Assembly (NCBI GenBank): GCA_018660835.1
Contig: JABJJN010000053.1
Coordinates: forward strand, 186,001-250,000
From: Gemmatimonadota bacterium
GTDB lineage: Bacteria; Latescibacterota; UBA2968; UBA8231
Direction of reading: 5' to 3'
DNA length: 64,000 nt
The notes under the pieces were generated by a model. That model did not search any database and was not told the origin of the DNA. It saw only the letters and a list, made by a program, of their open reading frames with translations. Positions 16,542 to 25,996 of this stretch are shown in pieces (the stretch's first letter is position 1; each line of letters begins with the position of its first letter). The position numbers were made by a program, and so were the translations under genes.

Positions 16542-17645
16542 TTAGTTCCCACTCCAGGCCAGTTTTCCAGCTTGCTCAGCATTGAGACTGAGATCTTCAT
16601 CGCCGACATCGTTTGGCAACTTCGCCCGCCATTCGTCGAGGAACTGAACCAGCTCACCGAGATCTGTTGTCGTGAGCAGGCGGGTGCGTTCCGGGGAACC
16701 TCGATCGAGATCGCGGAAGTAATGCACCAGATGTTTGCGTGTTTCCGGGACACCCACGCGTTCGCCCTTGTATTGAACCATCAAGCGCAACTGCTCAGCC
16801 GCCAGTCGCAGTCGCTCGTGTAGAGGCGCCCCATTGCGGCCAGCGAAGATCCATGGATTTGCGATGGCAGCGCGGCCAATTTGCACAGCGTCGCAGCCTG
16901 TTTGCTCGACCATCTCTACAGCGTCTTCGTAGCGCCGCACGTCGCCATTGCCAAATAGGGGCACTGAGCAGGATTGGGCTGCACGGCGAATCCATTCCCA
17001 TTGGGCTTGGCCACCGTATTTCTGCATCACCGTTCGAGCATGTACGGCAATCGCCTGGGCGCCGGCATCCTGGGCGCGTTCGACGACTTCAACAATGTTG
17101 ATGGAGTCATCGTCCCATCCAATACGCGTTTTGATAGTGACCGGGACCGTACAGGCCTGCACCGTTGCCTGGACTGCATCGTAAAAGCGGTCAAGGTCCA
17201 ACAGATACGCCGCGCAGCTACCTTTGCGGGTGATCTGTGGAACGGAGCAGCCGAAGTTGATGTCTACGACCTGACTACCGCGGCGCTCCAATTCCTGGGC
17301 TCCCGCGGCAAGAAGGCCGATGTCATTGCCATAAATCTGAGCGGCGAGCAGGCTGTGTCCGCCGTCAGCGTAGACGGGGGCATCTGAGAAATCCAGCAGT
17401 CGTTCAATCCGATGACCGGAATGGTGGACGATGCGGCAATTGATGAACTCAACCCCGACGATGCGTGCTCCGAGGCTGGCACTGATCAACCGGAAGGCCC
17501 AGTTGCCGACACCTGCCATAGGTGCCAGCGTCAGCACCGGCATCCCGGGGGCCAAGGGAGAAATTGGCAAATCTCCGATGAAGAAAGCCGGCTCCACTCG
17601 AGGTGAAGCCTCCTGCAGGGTTGTCAGGGGCGAGGAGGTAGACAC
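16542..17645 (-). CDS. dusB: tRNA-dihydrouridine synthase (DusB-like)
   Basis: 367-residue flavoenzyme that reduces specific uridines of tRNA. The TIM barrel shows LAPMAGVGNWAFR, AAQIYGND, DINFGCSVPQITRKGS with the expected catalytic Cys133, IKTRIGW, VHARTVMQKYGG and GNGDV. C-terminal HYFRDLDRGSPERTRLL belongs to the tRNA-binding domain. The Cys loop reads GCSV where GCP is usual. GTG at 17645 is chosen because the ATG reading at 17711 overlaps the TPR gene by over 50 bp. Lies 13 bp after the TPR gene in the adk operon. Confidence 0.88.
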   Translation of the reverse strand: MSTSSPLTTLQEASPRVEPAFFIGDLPISPLAPGMPVLTLAPMAGVGNWAFRLISASLGARIVGVEFINCRIVHHSGHRIERLLDFSDAPVYADGGHSLLAAQIYGNDIGLLAAGAQELERRGSQVVDINFGCSVPQITRKGSCAAYLLDLDRFYDAVQATVQACTVPVTIKTRIGWDDDSINIVEVVERAQDAGAQAIAVHARTVMQKYGGQAQWEWIRRAAQSCSVPLFGNGDVRRYEDAVEMVEQTGCDAVQIGRAAIANPWIFAGRNGAPLHERLRLAAEQLRLMVQYKGERVGVPETRKHLVHYFRDLDRGSPERTRLLTTTDLGELVQFLDEWRAKLPNDVGDEDLSLNAEQAGKLAWSGN

Positions 17646-17658
17646 AGTGGCGCGAGAC

Positions 17659-17997
17659 TCAGGTCTGGTTGTCGTGCTGGCGCTGTAACTCAGAAGCCTT
17701 TGCCTTGGCATCTTCGGCTTCGGCGATCAGTCCCTTGCGCATGCACATGACGGAGAGTGTCGTATACGTCAACACTTCCTCTGGGTTCAGTTCAACGGCG
17801 CGTCGGGCGCTGATAAGCGCCGCATCGATGTCGTCGAGTTTTTCGAAGACGTGGGCGAGAGAATGATGCACATCGCCAAAGTCCGGATCGATGCGCAGTG
17901 CTTGTTCAAAGTCGGCCTGCGCTGCAGCAAAATCCTGCGCCGCATATCGATCCATGCCACTGAGATACAGGGCTATTTTGTCGCCATCGCTATTCAC
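17659..17997 (-). CDS. small tetratricopeptide-repeat protein
   Basis: 112 residues made of about three TPR units: YLSGMDRYAAQDFAAAQADFEQALRIDP, GDVHHSLAHVFEKLDDIDAALISARRAVELNP and VLTYTTLSVMCMRKGLIAEAEDA. No signal peptide, so a cytoplasmic protein-interaction module. GTG start in a GTGA overlap with adk, hence translationally coupled. Partner unknown. Confidence 0.88.
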   Translation of the reverse strand: MNSDGDKIALYLSGMDRYAAQDFAAAQADFEQALRIDPDFGDVHHSLAHVFEKLDDIDAALISARRAVELNPEEVLTYTTLSVMCMRKGLIAEAEDAKAKASELQRQHDNQT

Positions 17998-18656
17998 GAA
18001 CTCTCCGTGACGGTCGCAAGCCCATGGGTAACCCGTTCGAAGACTTCATCAGGGGTGCCTGAGCCATTCACTTCGATCAGTTCGCCCGTTCCTCGATAGG
18101 CCTCGATGACGGGTTCCGTCTCGGCGCGATACGTGTCGAGTCGCTGCTTGATGACATCAGGGCGATCATCGTCACGCTGAACGAGACGCTCCATAATATC
18201 GAGAGATGGCCAGTCTGCCTTGAGATTCAGATTGTAGATGCGCCCAGTCTCCGGGTCGATACGGCGATTGGCCATGCGGCTAATGACGGATACATCTGGC
18301 ACGTCGATGCATACGACCGCCGCGAGCCGCCGACTACGCGCCTTCATCAGATCTGCGAAGGCCTGGATCTGATTGATCGTGCGGGGATAACCATCGATGA
18401 CAAACCCATTAGGTACGTCACCGCGGTCTACACGTTCCTCCACAAGGGCCGTCACGTGATTGTCCGGGACCAGGCGTCCAGCACGCAAGTAGGTGCTGAT
18501 CAATTCTCCAAGATCAGATCCGGAGTGGACTGCCTCTCTGAGCATGTCGCCCGTGGAGATATGGACAATGTCGAATTTCGATACGAGGCGCTTGGCTTGA
18601 GTGCCTTTGCCCGATCCGGGCGCACCGATAAGGATCAGATGCAAAACAGCGATCAC
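17994..18656 (-). CDS. adk: adenylate kinase
   Basis: Catalyses ATP + AMP = 2 ADP in the cytoplasm. 220 residues from the GTG at 18656. P-loop GAPGSGKGTQAKRL, AMP-binding STGDMLREAV and GFVIDGYPRT, then a long-form LID (NRRIDPETGRIYNL through LVQRDDDRPDVIKQRL). The LID has no zinc-binding cysteines. Start uncertain: a TTG at 18644 is closer to the family N-terminus, and neither has a clear ribosome site. It heads the adk-TPR-dusB operon and has an unusual inverted repeat just upstream. Confidence 0.93.
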   Translation of the reverse strand: MIAVLHLILIGAPGSGKGTQAKRLVSKFDIVHISTGDMLREAVHSGSDLGELISTYLRAGRLVPDNHVTALVEERVDRGDVPNGFVIDGYPRTINQIQAFADLMKARSRRLAAVVCIDVPDVSVISRMANRRIDPETGRIYNLNLKADWPSLDIMERLVQRDDDRPDVIKQRLDTYRAETEPVIEAYRGTGELIEVNGSGTPDEVFERVTHGLATVTESS

Positions 18657-18665
18657 TTTCGTCTG

Positions 18666-18706
18666 GGTTGATTTTGGTTGATCTGTCTGGGATAATCGGA
18701 TCAACC
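18666..18706. promoter_or_regulatory. inverted repeat and extra half-site upstream of adk
   Basis: GGTTGATC at 18676-18683 and GATCAACC at 18699-18706 are a perfect 8-bp inverted repeat with a 15-bp spacer. A third copy of the half-site, GGTTGAT, lies at 18666-18672. The element sits 10-50 bp upstream of the adk start, in the adk / CBM9 divergent region. It could be an operator or a leader hairpin. Confidence 0.5.
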
Positions 18707-18773
18707 ATGGTGTGGTGCGGCGGATTCACCGCGTCGGTCACAGATGAGGCTGTCTGAGAGCCGCACAGAGCCG

Positions 18774-18779
18774 TATAAT
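18774..18779 (+). promoter_or_regulatory. consensus -10 element before the CBM9-like gene
   Basis: TATAAT at 18774-18779, about 110 bp before the ATG at 18889. The hexamer 17 bp upstream (TGTCTG, 18751-18756) is a poor -35, so activity may depend on an activator. Confidence 0.4.
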
Positions 18780-18888
18780 GATACCCATCGGTGTCGACCC
18801 GGCAAGTGCCAGAGTGAGTGAGTGGACCTCTTCGACATCGCGATGGATCGGCAGTTTCCGGATCCGGTTCTCATCCCAGGAGCGTCTC

Positions 18889-20019
18889 ATGTTGGAACCT
18901 TCCCTCTATGCATCCAGATCCGTCCTCGTCATGTGTCTGTTGGTGAGTGTTGCCCTCACGGCAGCGGATGAGTTGGATGAGGACTATCTGCTCTCAATCG
19001 AGCCACACCACTATATCGCCCAGCATTCGTCGCGACCGATCGTGGTGGATGGGCGACTTGATGAGCCTTCGTGGCAGGCGGCGCCGTGGACGGCGGTCTT
19101 CGTGGACATCGAAGGTGATCGCAAGCCAGCACCCAGATTTCGCACCCGCGCAAAGATGCTCTGGGATGAGCAGTATTTCTACGTCGCCGCCTTGATGGAG
19201 GAGCCGCATGTCTGGGCTACCTATGACTATCGGGATGCCATCATTTTTCACGAGAACGACTTCGAAGTATTCATCGATCCCGATGGAGACACGCACAACT
19301 ATTTCGAGTATGAAGTAAATGCCCTGGCGACGGAGTGGGATCTTCTGCTGGGCAAGGCATATCGTGATGGTGGACCACCCTATCACGGATGGGATATTCC
19401 CGGTCTGCGCAGTGGTGTGACGATCTATGGGACATTGAATCAGCCCAGCGACATGGATGAGGGTTGGGGGCTGGAGATCGCCTTCCCATGGGAGGGATTG
19501 CGTCAGGGCGCAGGACGCCCCGTGCCGCCAAAGGAAGGTGATGTGTGGCGGGTAAATTTCTCGCGTGTCGAGTGGGAGATCGATCCCGCTGAGGATGGCG
19601 AGGGGTATGTAAAGGTGCCGGGGAAACGAGAAGACAATTGGGTGTGGACACCTCAGGGACTGATCAACATGCACGTCCCGGAGCAGTGGGGATTCGTACA
19701 GTTCTCAACCGCAGAGGCGGGAACACCGCCGCCAGCTTTCGTCAAGCCTCCCGAGGAAGAGGGCAAACACCTGCTGCGCGAGATCTATTACAAGCAGCGA
19801 GAGCACCTGGCTGAGCATGGCTACTACAGCGGATCCCTGGACTCGCTGGGCGTGGGCCACAGGATCCTGGAGCATTTTCTGTGGCCTCCTGTCCTGCAGG
19901 CGACAGACTATGGGTATGAGGCGTGGGTCGAAGAGGTCGTTGATATACATCAAGATGGGCAGATCAGTCGCTGGCTGCTGGAAAAGGATTCACGCACACG
20001 CAAGGTGAATAGCCGATGA
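18889..20019 (+). CDS. secreted carbohydrate-binding (CBM9-like) domain protein
   Basis: 376 residues. An N-terminal signal peptide (residues 1-24, LVMCLLVSVALTAADE) leads to a CBM9-like domain at about 40-270: PIVVDGRLDEPSWQAAPW, RAKMLWDEQYFYVAALMEEPHVWAT, NDFEVFIDPDGDTHNYFEYEVNA, EIAFPWEGL and VWRVNFSRVEW. This is the pattern of the CBM9 family that binds sugar ends outside the cytoplasm. The C-terminal 100 residues are unassigned and Glu/Lys-rich. The start follows AGGAG at ideal distance. It converges with mnmG, 18 bp apart. Confidence 0.85.
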   Translation: MLEPSLYASRSVLVMCLLVSVALTAADELDEDYLLSIEPHHYIAQHSSRPIVVDGRLDEPSWQAAPWTAVFVDIEGDRKPAPRFRTRAKMLWDEQYFYVAALMEEPHVWATYDYRDAIIFHENDFEVFIDPDGDTHNYFEYEVNALATEWDLLLGKAYRDGGPPYHGWDIPGLRSGVTIYGTLNQPSDMDEGWGLEIAFPWEGLRQGAGRPVPPKEGDVWRVNFSRVEWEIDPAEDGEGYVKVPGKREDNWVWTPQGLINMHVPEQWGFVQFSTAEAGTPPPAFVKPPEEEGKHLLREIYYKQREHLAEHGYYSGSLDSLGVGHRILEHFLWPPVLQATDYGYEAWVEEVVDIHQDGQISRWLLEKDSRTRKVNSR

Positions 20020-20037
20020 CTGAGGTGTGAGGGGCGA

Positions 20038-21957
20038 CTAGCCCTGAACAGAGGTCGTCCCTTGTTCGTGCCTGTCGGTCTGTCCTCGGGCATGGATCAA
20101 AACCATCAAGGCTGAAATGTCTGCCGGTGACACGCCGCTGATTCGAGCTGCTTGACCCATCGTCGCCGGCTGGATGCGGCCTAACTTCTGTCTCGCCTCG
20201 GTAGACAGATGCTGGGCTTCGGTCTCGTAGTCAAAATCAACCGGAATTCGCTGCGTCTCCAGACGTTTCGCTCTCGCCACCTCATCGGCTTGCCGCTCAA
20301 CATAACCGGCATATTTCACCATTGCTTCAACATGCTCTCCGGCATCCGCCGAGAGAACCTCGGGTGGCGGTGCGAGCTTGACGATATCTGCGTATCGCAG
20401 CTCCGGGCGTCGCAGCAATTCGATCAACGCCGCCGACTCCCGCAGAGGTGCTGTGCCTCGTGCTTGCAAGAGTTCATCCACTGCGGCACCCGGTGAGATT
20501 CGTTGGTTCGCCAGACGCGACATTTCGGCCGTCGTCTGGCTCTGCTTGTGGGTGAACTGATTCCACAGTCGGTCACTGATCAAACCGAACTCACGACCAA
20601 AAGTCATGAGCCGTTCGTCTGCATTGTCTTCGCGCAGCAGCAAGCGATACTCGGCCCGTGATGTGAAAATCCGATACGGTTCGTCCGTCCCCTTCGTCAC
20701 CAGATCATCAATCAGAACGCCGATATACGCATCTGCCCGATTCAGGACAAAGGGATCCTGATCACGGCATTGAAGAACCGCATTAATGCCCGCCATCAGG
20801 CCCTGTGCGCCAGCTTCCTCATAGCCTGTTGTGCCATTGATCTGGCCGGCGAAGAAGAGCCCTGCAACGAGCTTTGTCTCCAGCCACGGGTGTAGTTGAG
20901 TAGGTGGCGCGTAGTCGTATTCGACGGCGTAGGCGGGGCGCATCATCTGCGCCCGCTCCAGACCTGGGAGGGATTGCAGAATGGGAATCTGCACATCTTC
21001 GGGTAAGCTCATCGACAGGCCATTGATATAGAATTCGTGCGTCCGCAGGCCCTCCGGTTCGACAAATATCTGATGTCGATCTTTGTCGGCGAAGCGCACG
21101 ATCTTGTCCTCGATCGACGGACAATAACGCGGTCCGACGCCTTCGATGCGACCACTATACATGGCCGAATGCTCAAGATTGGCACGGATCAGATCGTGCG
21201 TTGCTGCATCCGTATACGTGATCCAGCATGGCACCTGGGGAAGTTGTGGTTCTCTGATCGCATAGGAGAAGGTCTGGGGTGGTTCATCTCCGGGCTGGAT
21301 CTCCATGGCGTCAAAATCGATTGTTCGGCCATTGACGCGGGGCGGAGTCCCCGTCTTCATGCGTCCCGTTTCGAAGCCAAGACTCACAAGACCCTCGGCG
21401 GCGGCGACAGCGGCGGTTTCTCCGGCGCGACCGGCACTGTAGTTCACGGTGCCTACATGGATCTTGCCACGCAGGAAGGTGCCCGTCGTCAGGATGACGG
21501 TGCGAGCGAGATAGCGAATTCCACCGCGAACCCCAACCCCTCTCACGCGCCCCTCGCTTACGAGAAGCTCTTCCATCAAGCCCTGGCGCACATGAAGGTT
21601 ATCCTGCTCTTCACAGGCGAACTTGAGTTCGAATTGGTAGATCTTTTTGTCGCATTGTGCTCTTGACGCCCGCACCGCTGGCCCTCGGCGTGTGTTCAGG
21701 CGTCGAAACTGGATGCCCGCACGATCGGTGTTGATCGCCATCTCGCCGCCGAGTGCGTCGATCTCCTTTACCATGTGCCCCTTGCCGATTCCGCCAATCG
21801 CAGGGTTGCAGGACATCTGCCCAATCGTGTCGAGATTGATCGTCAGCAGTAGGGTCGATGCACCCATTCTTGCAGCAGCAAGGGCTGCCTCCGTTCCAGC
21901 ATGGCCTGCACCAATAACGAGGACATCGTAAGATGGCAGGTCAGTATGCTCAGTCAT
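20038..21957 (-). CDS. mnmG: tRNA uridine-5-carboxymethylaminomethyl modification enzyme MnmG
   Basis: About 639 residues, the normal size of MnmG (GidA), the FAD/NADH enzyme that with MnmE modifies wobble U34 of tRNA. Seen are [19 protein letters not shown] (FAD-binding), [41 protein letters not shown] and the C-terminal YAGYVERQ. The ATG at 21957 gives the family N-terminus; an ATG 21 bp upstream is possible. It overlaps the preceding virulence-factor-domain gene by 8 bp, so this housekeeping gene is read at the end of the corrinoid operon. No mnmE is in the window. Confidence 0.95.
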   Translation of the reverse strand: MTEHTDLPSYDVLVIGAGHAGTEAALAAARMGASTLLLTINLDTIGQMSCNPAIGGIGKGHMVKEIDALGGEMAINTDRAGIQFRRLNTRRGPAVRASRAQCDKKIYQFELKFACEEQDNLHVRQGLMEELLVSEGRVRGVGVRGGIRYLARTVILTTGTFLRGKIHVGTVNYSAGRAGETAAVAAAEGLVSLGFETGRMKTGTPPRVNGRTIDFDAMEIQPGDEPPQTFSYAIREPQLPQVPCWITYTDAATHDLIRANLEHSAMYSGRIEGVGPRYCPSIEDKIVRFADKDRHQIFVEPEGLRTHEFYINGLSMSLPEDVQIPILQSLPGLERAQMMRPAYAVEYDYAPPTQLHPWLETKLVAGLFFAGQINGTTGYEEAGAQGLMAGINAVLQCRDQDPFVLNRADAYIGVLIDDLVTKGTDEPYRIFTSRAEYRLLLREDNADERLMTFGREFGLISDRLWNQFTHKQSQTTAEMSRLANQRISPGAAVDELLQARGTAPLRESAALIELLRRPELRYADIVKLAPPPEVLSADAGEHVEAMVKYAGYVERQADEVARAKRLETQRIPVDFDYETEAQHLSTEARQKLGRIQPATMGQAARISGVSPADISALMVLIHARGQTDRHEQGTTSVQG

Positions 21958-22273
21958 TGGGGGTGTTGTCGGAGGCATCGGGGTTGTCTGCGGGATTGCC
22001 GTCGGGGTCCTGCTCGCGAACGTCCTGTTCGCGAATCAATGTATCGATGGTCTGGCGCAGGATCTCGTGTGGATCGCCGTCACACTCCTGTTTGTCCGAC
22101 CACTGCCACTGTGCCAGATATTCGTCAGTTCCAGCCAGCCCTTCGCGCATGGCGACGCGATCTATGTGCAGCTGGAAGCGTTCGGGAAGTTGCGCTGATA
22201 TTGGCCGTCGCTCTGCGAAGACGCGCACCTGCGCAGGTATGTTGCGCCAATAGAGAATCTGTATCTGCGGCAA
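21950..22273 (-). CDS. 'virulence factor'-domain small protein in the corrinoid operon
   Basis: 107 residues. The N-terminal 60 residues ([42 protein letters not shown]) match my recollection of the small Pfam 'Virulence factor' family, which in alphaproteobacteria sits beside methylenetetrahydrofolate reductase and corrinoid methyltransferase genes. The C-terminal tail is Asp/Asn/Pro-rich and probably disordered. The function has no firm assignment; its repeated company argues for one-carbon metabolism rather than virulence. TTG start, 9 bp after the homocysteine methyltransferase gene, with no clear ribosome site. Confidence 0.75.
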   Translation of the reverse strand: MPQIQILYWRNIPAQVRVFAERRPISAQLPERFQLHIDRVAMREGLAGTDEYLAQWQWSDKQECDGDPHEILRQTIDTLIREQDVREQDPDGNPADNPDASDNTPND

Positions 22274-22282
22274 GGTGCGTCG

Positions 22283-23296
22283 TCAGTTGGTCGTAGGTGT
22301 GTCTGCGTCGAGAACTCGACGGAAGGCATTAATGTGTTCGGGCGTCGTGCCGCAACAGCCACCCACCATCCAGGCACCTGTGTCAACCAGAGATCGTAAT
22401 TGGGCACTCATGTCGTCGGGCCCTTGCAGGTAGTAGGTCTCCTGCGTCTTGCGATCCATTTTGGGCAGTCCAGCATTTGGATAGGCTGCGAGCCGCATGT
22501 CATCTAAGCCACGTGCTTGCAACGCGGCGGCGGTCTGTCGTGTACCCTCGATGGCATACGCCATGCCCGAATGATCCTCACGGCTCGCCTCGGCACCGCA
22601 ATTGAGACCAATCATCTGCACAAAGGGCAGCAGGTCGACGCCATTTGAGTGCTGCCCCGACGCCAGGATGTCGAGGGCATCGGGAGGACCGTGTCCCCAG
22701 TCGGTCTTATAGTGAGTCTTCTTCGTCTTGCGGTCTTGAGTGAATTTGTATGTCAGACTGACGCCGATGGGCAGGCCGAACTGTCGGGCCACATCGACTG
22801 CGATGGCGGCCTCTCGTGCAGAGAACATGGTCTCTACCAGAAAAAAGTCGACCCCGCCTTCAATGAGGGCTGAGGCAATGCGTTCATGTGCATCCCTTAC
22901 TTTGACGTCCGCAATGCCAAAATCGGTGTCACCCGCATCGGCTTCGATGGCCCCGGGGGAGGGGCCGAGTGCGCCAGCGACAAAAATCTCGTGATCGGCC
23001 TCGTCGGCGGCGCGCCGTGTGTGCTCGGTTGCCAGGGTCGCCAACTCCTGCGGGCTCGCGTCGCCTGCATCAGCCATCTCCAGATGCAGAGGCGAGGCGA
23101 CAAATGTGTTGGTCTCAATCAGCTCTGAACCCGCCGTCACATAGGCTCGGTGGACATCGACGACCTCGTCTGGGTGCGATTTGTTGGCCAGCGCCGAATT
23201 AGGTAGCTCGACGCCGCGAGCAAATAGCTGCGTGCCGAATCCACCATCAAACAACAGGGGACGTGGGTCGGCAAGACGTTCAGTAAATCGGGACAA
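22283..23296 (-). CDS. homocysteine S-methyltransferase family protein
   Basis: 337-residue TIM barrel of the betaine-homocysteine / cobalamin-dependent methionine synthase N-domain family. The start has LLFDGGFGTQLFARG and LIETNTF, then VETMFSAREA. The zinc ligands are the Cys in MIGLNCGAE and the Cys pair in VGGCCGTTPEH. It should transfer a methyl group to homocysteine, giving methionine. The donor is probably the methyl-corrinoid protein encoded by the same operon. The TTG start at 23296 has GAGG at the right distance. Confidence 0.88.
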   Translation of the reverse strand: MSRFTERLADPRPLLFDGGFGTQLFARGVELPNSALANKSHPDEVVDVHRAYVTAGSELIETNTFVASPLHLEMADAGDASPQELATLATEHTRRAADEADHEIFVAGALGPSPGAIEADAGDTDFGIADVKVRDAHERIASALIEGGVDFFLVETMFSAREAAIAVDVARQFGLPIGVSLTYKFTQDRKTKKTHYKTDWGHGPPDALDILASGQHSNGVDLLPFVQMIGLNCGAEASREDHSGMAYAIEGTRQTAAALQARGLDDMRLAAYPNAGLPKMDRKTQETYYLQGPDDMSAQLRSLVDTGAWMVGGCCGTTPEHINAFRRVLDADTPTTN

Positions 23297-23311
23297 GGAA
23301 ACCTCGTGCCG

Positions 23312-24943
23312 TTAGGGAATCATGGGTTGGAACATGCAGCCATCGACGAAAGAATCGAAGAAGGTGGGGTCCGTCTCCAATTCGACATGCTCAATCGTCG
23401 TCACGGTCTCTTCCAGCTTGCGTCTCCGTCGGCGATCCAGCAAGACCTCGCGGGCACCCTGAAGGGCGGCATTGCCGATCTTGGTGACGCGGTCTTTCGC
23501 CACTGGCGCGATGAAGCCGATGTCCATGGCATTGCTGACGTCGATATAGTTCGCGAATCCGCCCGCAAGAAACAACCGATCGATGGCGCTCGCGTCGACG
23601 CCAAATTGGCGCATGAGTAACTGTTGGCCGCAGTAGTTGGCTGCTTTCGCCTGGGCCAGGTGTGACGCATCCTCAGAGGAAAAGCTGATGTTGTGCGTCT
23701 TGTCGAGGAGGATGGACTGATTTCGTGTAAGCCCGTCGCCAATCACGCCACGCTCCGACATTAATTCACTTCGACGCAATTCCGCGAGCAGGTCAACGAG
23801 TCCCGATCCACAGATGCCGACGGGGTCACAATCGCCAATCACGCCGCACTGAAAGGCTCCTTCGGCGTCGATCGTTACGCTCTCGATGGCGCCCTCATAT
23901 CCGGGCATTCCGTGCAGAACAAGGCCGCCCTCAAATGCGGGTCCGGCAGGGGAAGATGCGGCAAGCATTCGTCCGTGCCCGGCGATGATCACTTCCGTAT
24001 TGGTACCCACGTCCACGAGCATCACCACCTGGTCCTGTGGGGCTTCCAGCAGATCGATGGCCACCAGATCTGCCGCCGTGTCCGCACCGACGTGGCTGGC
24101 GATTAACGGCAGACCATACACGCGCGTGTGAATATTGGCACGCACGCCGAGTCGGCGGGATCGTTCAAGCAGTGCCGTCGTCGGCAGTTCGCCATTGCGG
24201 AATGCCTCCTCTATGGTGGACTTGTAGGGACGGGTGCCGATGGGTTGCACGTCCAGGCGAAAGAACAAATCGCGCATCGTTGAGTTGCCGGCGATGGTGA
24301 TCTCGTAGATCTCCTGCCGACGAAATCCCAGCTCTTCCCCTAAGCGACTGATGTGTTGGTTGATCGCCGTCGTCACCGCCTTCTGCAGTTCACCTTTGTG
24401 AGGACCGCCGTCATACGAAATGCGATTCATGATATCCGAACCGCCAAAGCGCTGGGGGTTCTCAAAGGCCGCAATGGCGAGGCTCTCACCGGTGAGCAGA
24501 TCCACGAGGTCCATGACGATTGTCGTGGTGCCCAGATCGATGGCCAGTCCGAGAACATGACCCCGAAAAGTATCGACCGGTTCTGCGTCGTACAGCACAC
24601 GATCCCCATCGAGGGTTACGACAGGATCTAAGTCGATGACTCGTGGTGGACTGGAGGACAGGATCTGCGGTGTGCGTCGCAGAGGTGTGAAGCGCACATC
24701 TAGGGCGTCATCGACGATCCGTGCCTGGCAGGCTAGACGATACGGTGGCTTGAGAAAGGACTCAGCGTCGGTCGGGGCGGACAAGCTTTCGCTACCCTCT
24801 TCGACAGACACAACACATTCGTGGCAATACCCATTGCGCAAACAGGAAGTGGGAACCTGTGCGGTTAAGTCGTCGGCAAAGTCGAACAGCGTACGCCCCG
24901 TGGTCAGGGGAGCCTGGTCGTCGCCGCACAATACATCAGACAT
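23312..24943 (-). CDS. RACo-like reductive activator of corrinoid proteins (2Fe-2S plus ASKHA, DUF4445)
   Basis: 543 residues. The N-terminal domain carries a plant-type ferredoxin motif: Cys34, Cys40, Cys43 and Cys72. The rest is an ASKHA ATPase-like region: GLAIDLGTTTIVMDLVDL, ITIAGNSTMRDLF, VMLVDVGTNTEVIIAG, DPVGICGSGLVDLLAEL and LFLAGGFANYIDV. This is the architecture of proteins that use ATP and a low-potential electron to return inactive Co(II) corrinoid to Co(I). Such activators accompany methyltransferases that use a separate corrinoid protein, here the gene at 25247-25996. It overlaps the small Cys/His gene by 8 bp. Confidence 0.9.
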   Translation of the reverse strand: MSDVLCGDDQAPLTTGRTLFDFADDLTAQVPTSCLRNGYCHECVVSVEEGSESLSAPTDAESFLKPPYRLACQARIVDDALDVRFTPLRRTPQILSSSPPRVIDLDPVVTLDGDRVLYDAEPVDTFRGHVLGLAIDLGTTTIVMDLVDLLTGESLAIAAFENPQRFGGSDIMNRISYDGGPHKGELQKAVTTAINQHISRLGEELGFRRQEIYEITIAGNSTMRDLFFRLDVQPIGTRPYKSTIEEAFRNGELPTTALLERSRRLGVRANIHTRVYGLPLIASHVGADTAADLVAIDLLEAPQDQVVMLVDVGTNTEVIIAGHGRMLAASSPAGPAFEGGLVLHGMPGYEGAIESVTIDAEGAFQCGVIGDCDPVGICGSGLVDLLAELRRSELMSERGVIGDGLTRNQSILLDKTHNISFSSEDASHLAQAKAANYCGQQLLMRQFGVDASAIDRLFLAGGFANYIDVSNAMDIGFIAPVAKDRVTKIGNAALQGAREVLLDRRRRRKLEETVTTIEHVELETDPTFFDSFVDGCMFQPMIP

Positions 24944-25241
24944 CGTCTTTCCGCTTCTCTCGAGTTTTCTTCAGCTTCTGGCGGGCACGTTCTACTGCCG
25001 CTGGATCCGTTTCCCACGCGCTGCGATAATCAAAGCGCCCGTCATGGCCGCAATGCTGCATGTCGCTCGCCTCGGTGGGCGTCTGATTTCGGCAGTGGAA
25101 TTTGGCGGTGCATTGATCATGTCGATCCCGATAGGGACACCGCTCTGCTGCCTGTGAGTCTGCATGGCTGGCAATATCTCCAAGAATGGACGTGAGGCGG
25201 TCGAACCGTTTTTGCACCTCACGCGGGTCGATCGCAGCCAT
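24936..25241 (-). CDS. small Cys/His-rich protein of unknown function
   Basis: 101 residues, not recognised. A central segment has Cys35, Cys44, Cys50 and Cys64 with His41, His49, His63 and His66 (CPYRDRHDQC, FHCRNQ, QHCGHDG), which suggests metal or Fe-S binding. The C-terminus is highly charged and helical (ERARQKLKKTREKRKDD). It lies between the corrinoid protein gene (5-bp gap) and the RACo-like gene (8-bp overlap). That position is compatible with an electron-transfer or metal-delivery helper of the activator; this is inference only. Confidence 0.7.
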   Translation of the reverse strand: MAAIDPREVQKRFDRLTSILGDIASHADSQAAERCPYRDRHDQCTAKFHCRNQTPTEASDMQHCGHDGRFDYRSAWETDPAAVERARQKLKKTREKRKDDV

Positions 25242-25246
25242 CGTCG

Positions 25247-25996
25247 TCAGGCGTCGACTGTCAGCAACTGCTTGGCGAGGGCAACGCAGTCGAGAGCGTC
25301 TTTGCCATAGCCATCGGCCCCCATATCCTCGGAAAATTCCTGTGTTACCGGCGCGCCACCGACCATGATCTGCACCTCGTCGCGCAGGTCTGCATCGATG
25401 AAAGCCTCTATCGTCTTTCCCATATTCGGCATGGTTGTCGTCAGCAGGGCAGACATACCCATCACCTTTGCGCCCGATTCTTCGACGGCATCAATGAATT
25501 CATCCGCCGACGTATCAACGCCGAGATCCACGACATCGAAGCCTGCACCTCGCAGCATCATGTTGCACAGATTCTTACCGATATCGTGGAGGTCTCCCTT
25601 GACCGTACCCATCACAACAGTGCCTGCTTTCTTGATCCCGGCGGCGGAGAGAATGGGTTCGATATGTGCCATTCCTGCCTTCATTGCTCGCGCGCAGGCT
25701 AGGACCTCAGGCACAAAGATGAAATTTTCTCTGAACTTGATACCGACGATTCCCATACCGGCAATCAGTCCATCATCCATGACCTCAAGCGCTTCGATGC
25801 CTTCAGCCAGTGCCTGCAGAGCAAGTTCGTCGACGCGGTGGTGGTCTCCGGCGATCAGCGCTGCCGCCATCTCCTGATGAAGCGGACGAGCGGCGCTGAA
25901 CATATCGATGAAGCGTTGGATTTCTGCGGGTTCCTCGACATATTCCTCGATCTCAAAGCGCAGATCCTCGTTGGCAACGTCCGTCAGCTCAGCCAT
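25247..25996 (-). CDS. cobalamin-binding corrinoid protein of a methyltransferase system
   Basis: 249 residues. The N-terminal helical cap domain (about 35-110, VPEVLACARAMKAGM) is followed by a Rossmann-type cobalamin-binding domain. The B12 motif is GDLHDIGKNL at residues 134-143, with His137 as the likely cobalt ligand, then MSALLTTTMPNM (the SxL) and VGGAPV (GG). It carries the methyl group between the UroD-type methyltransferase and the acceptor enzyme. The gene overlaps the UroD-type gene by 8 bp. Confidence 0.93.
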   Translation of the reverse strand: MAELTDVANEDLRFEIEEYVEEPAEIQRFIDMFSAARPLHQEMAAALIAGDHHRVDELALQALAEGIEALEVMDDGLIAGMGIVGIKFRENFIFVPEVLACARAMKAGMAHIEPILSAAGIKKAGTVVMGTVKGDLHDIGKNLCNMMLRGAGFDVVDLGVDTSADEFIDAVEESGAKVMGMSALLTTTMPNMGKTIEAFIDADLRDEVQIMVGGAPVTQEFSEDMGADGYGKDALDCVALAKQLLTVDA

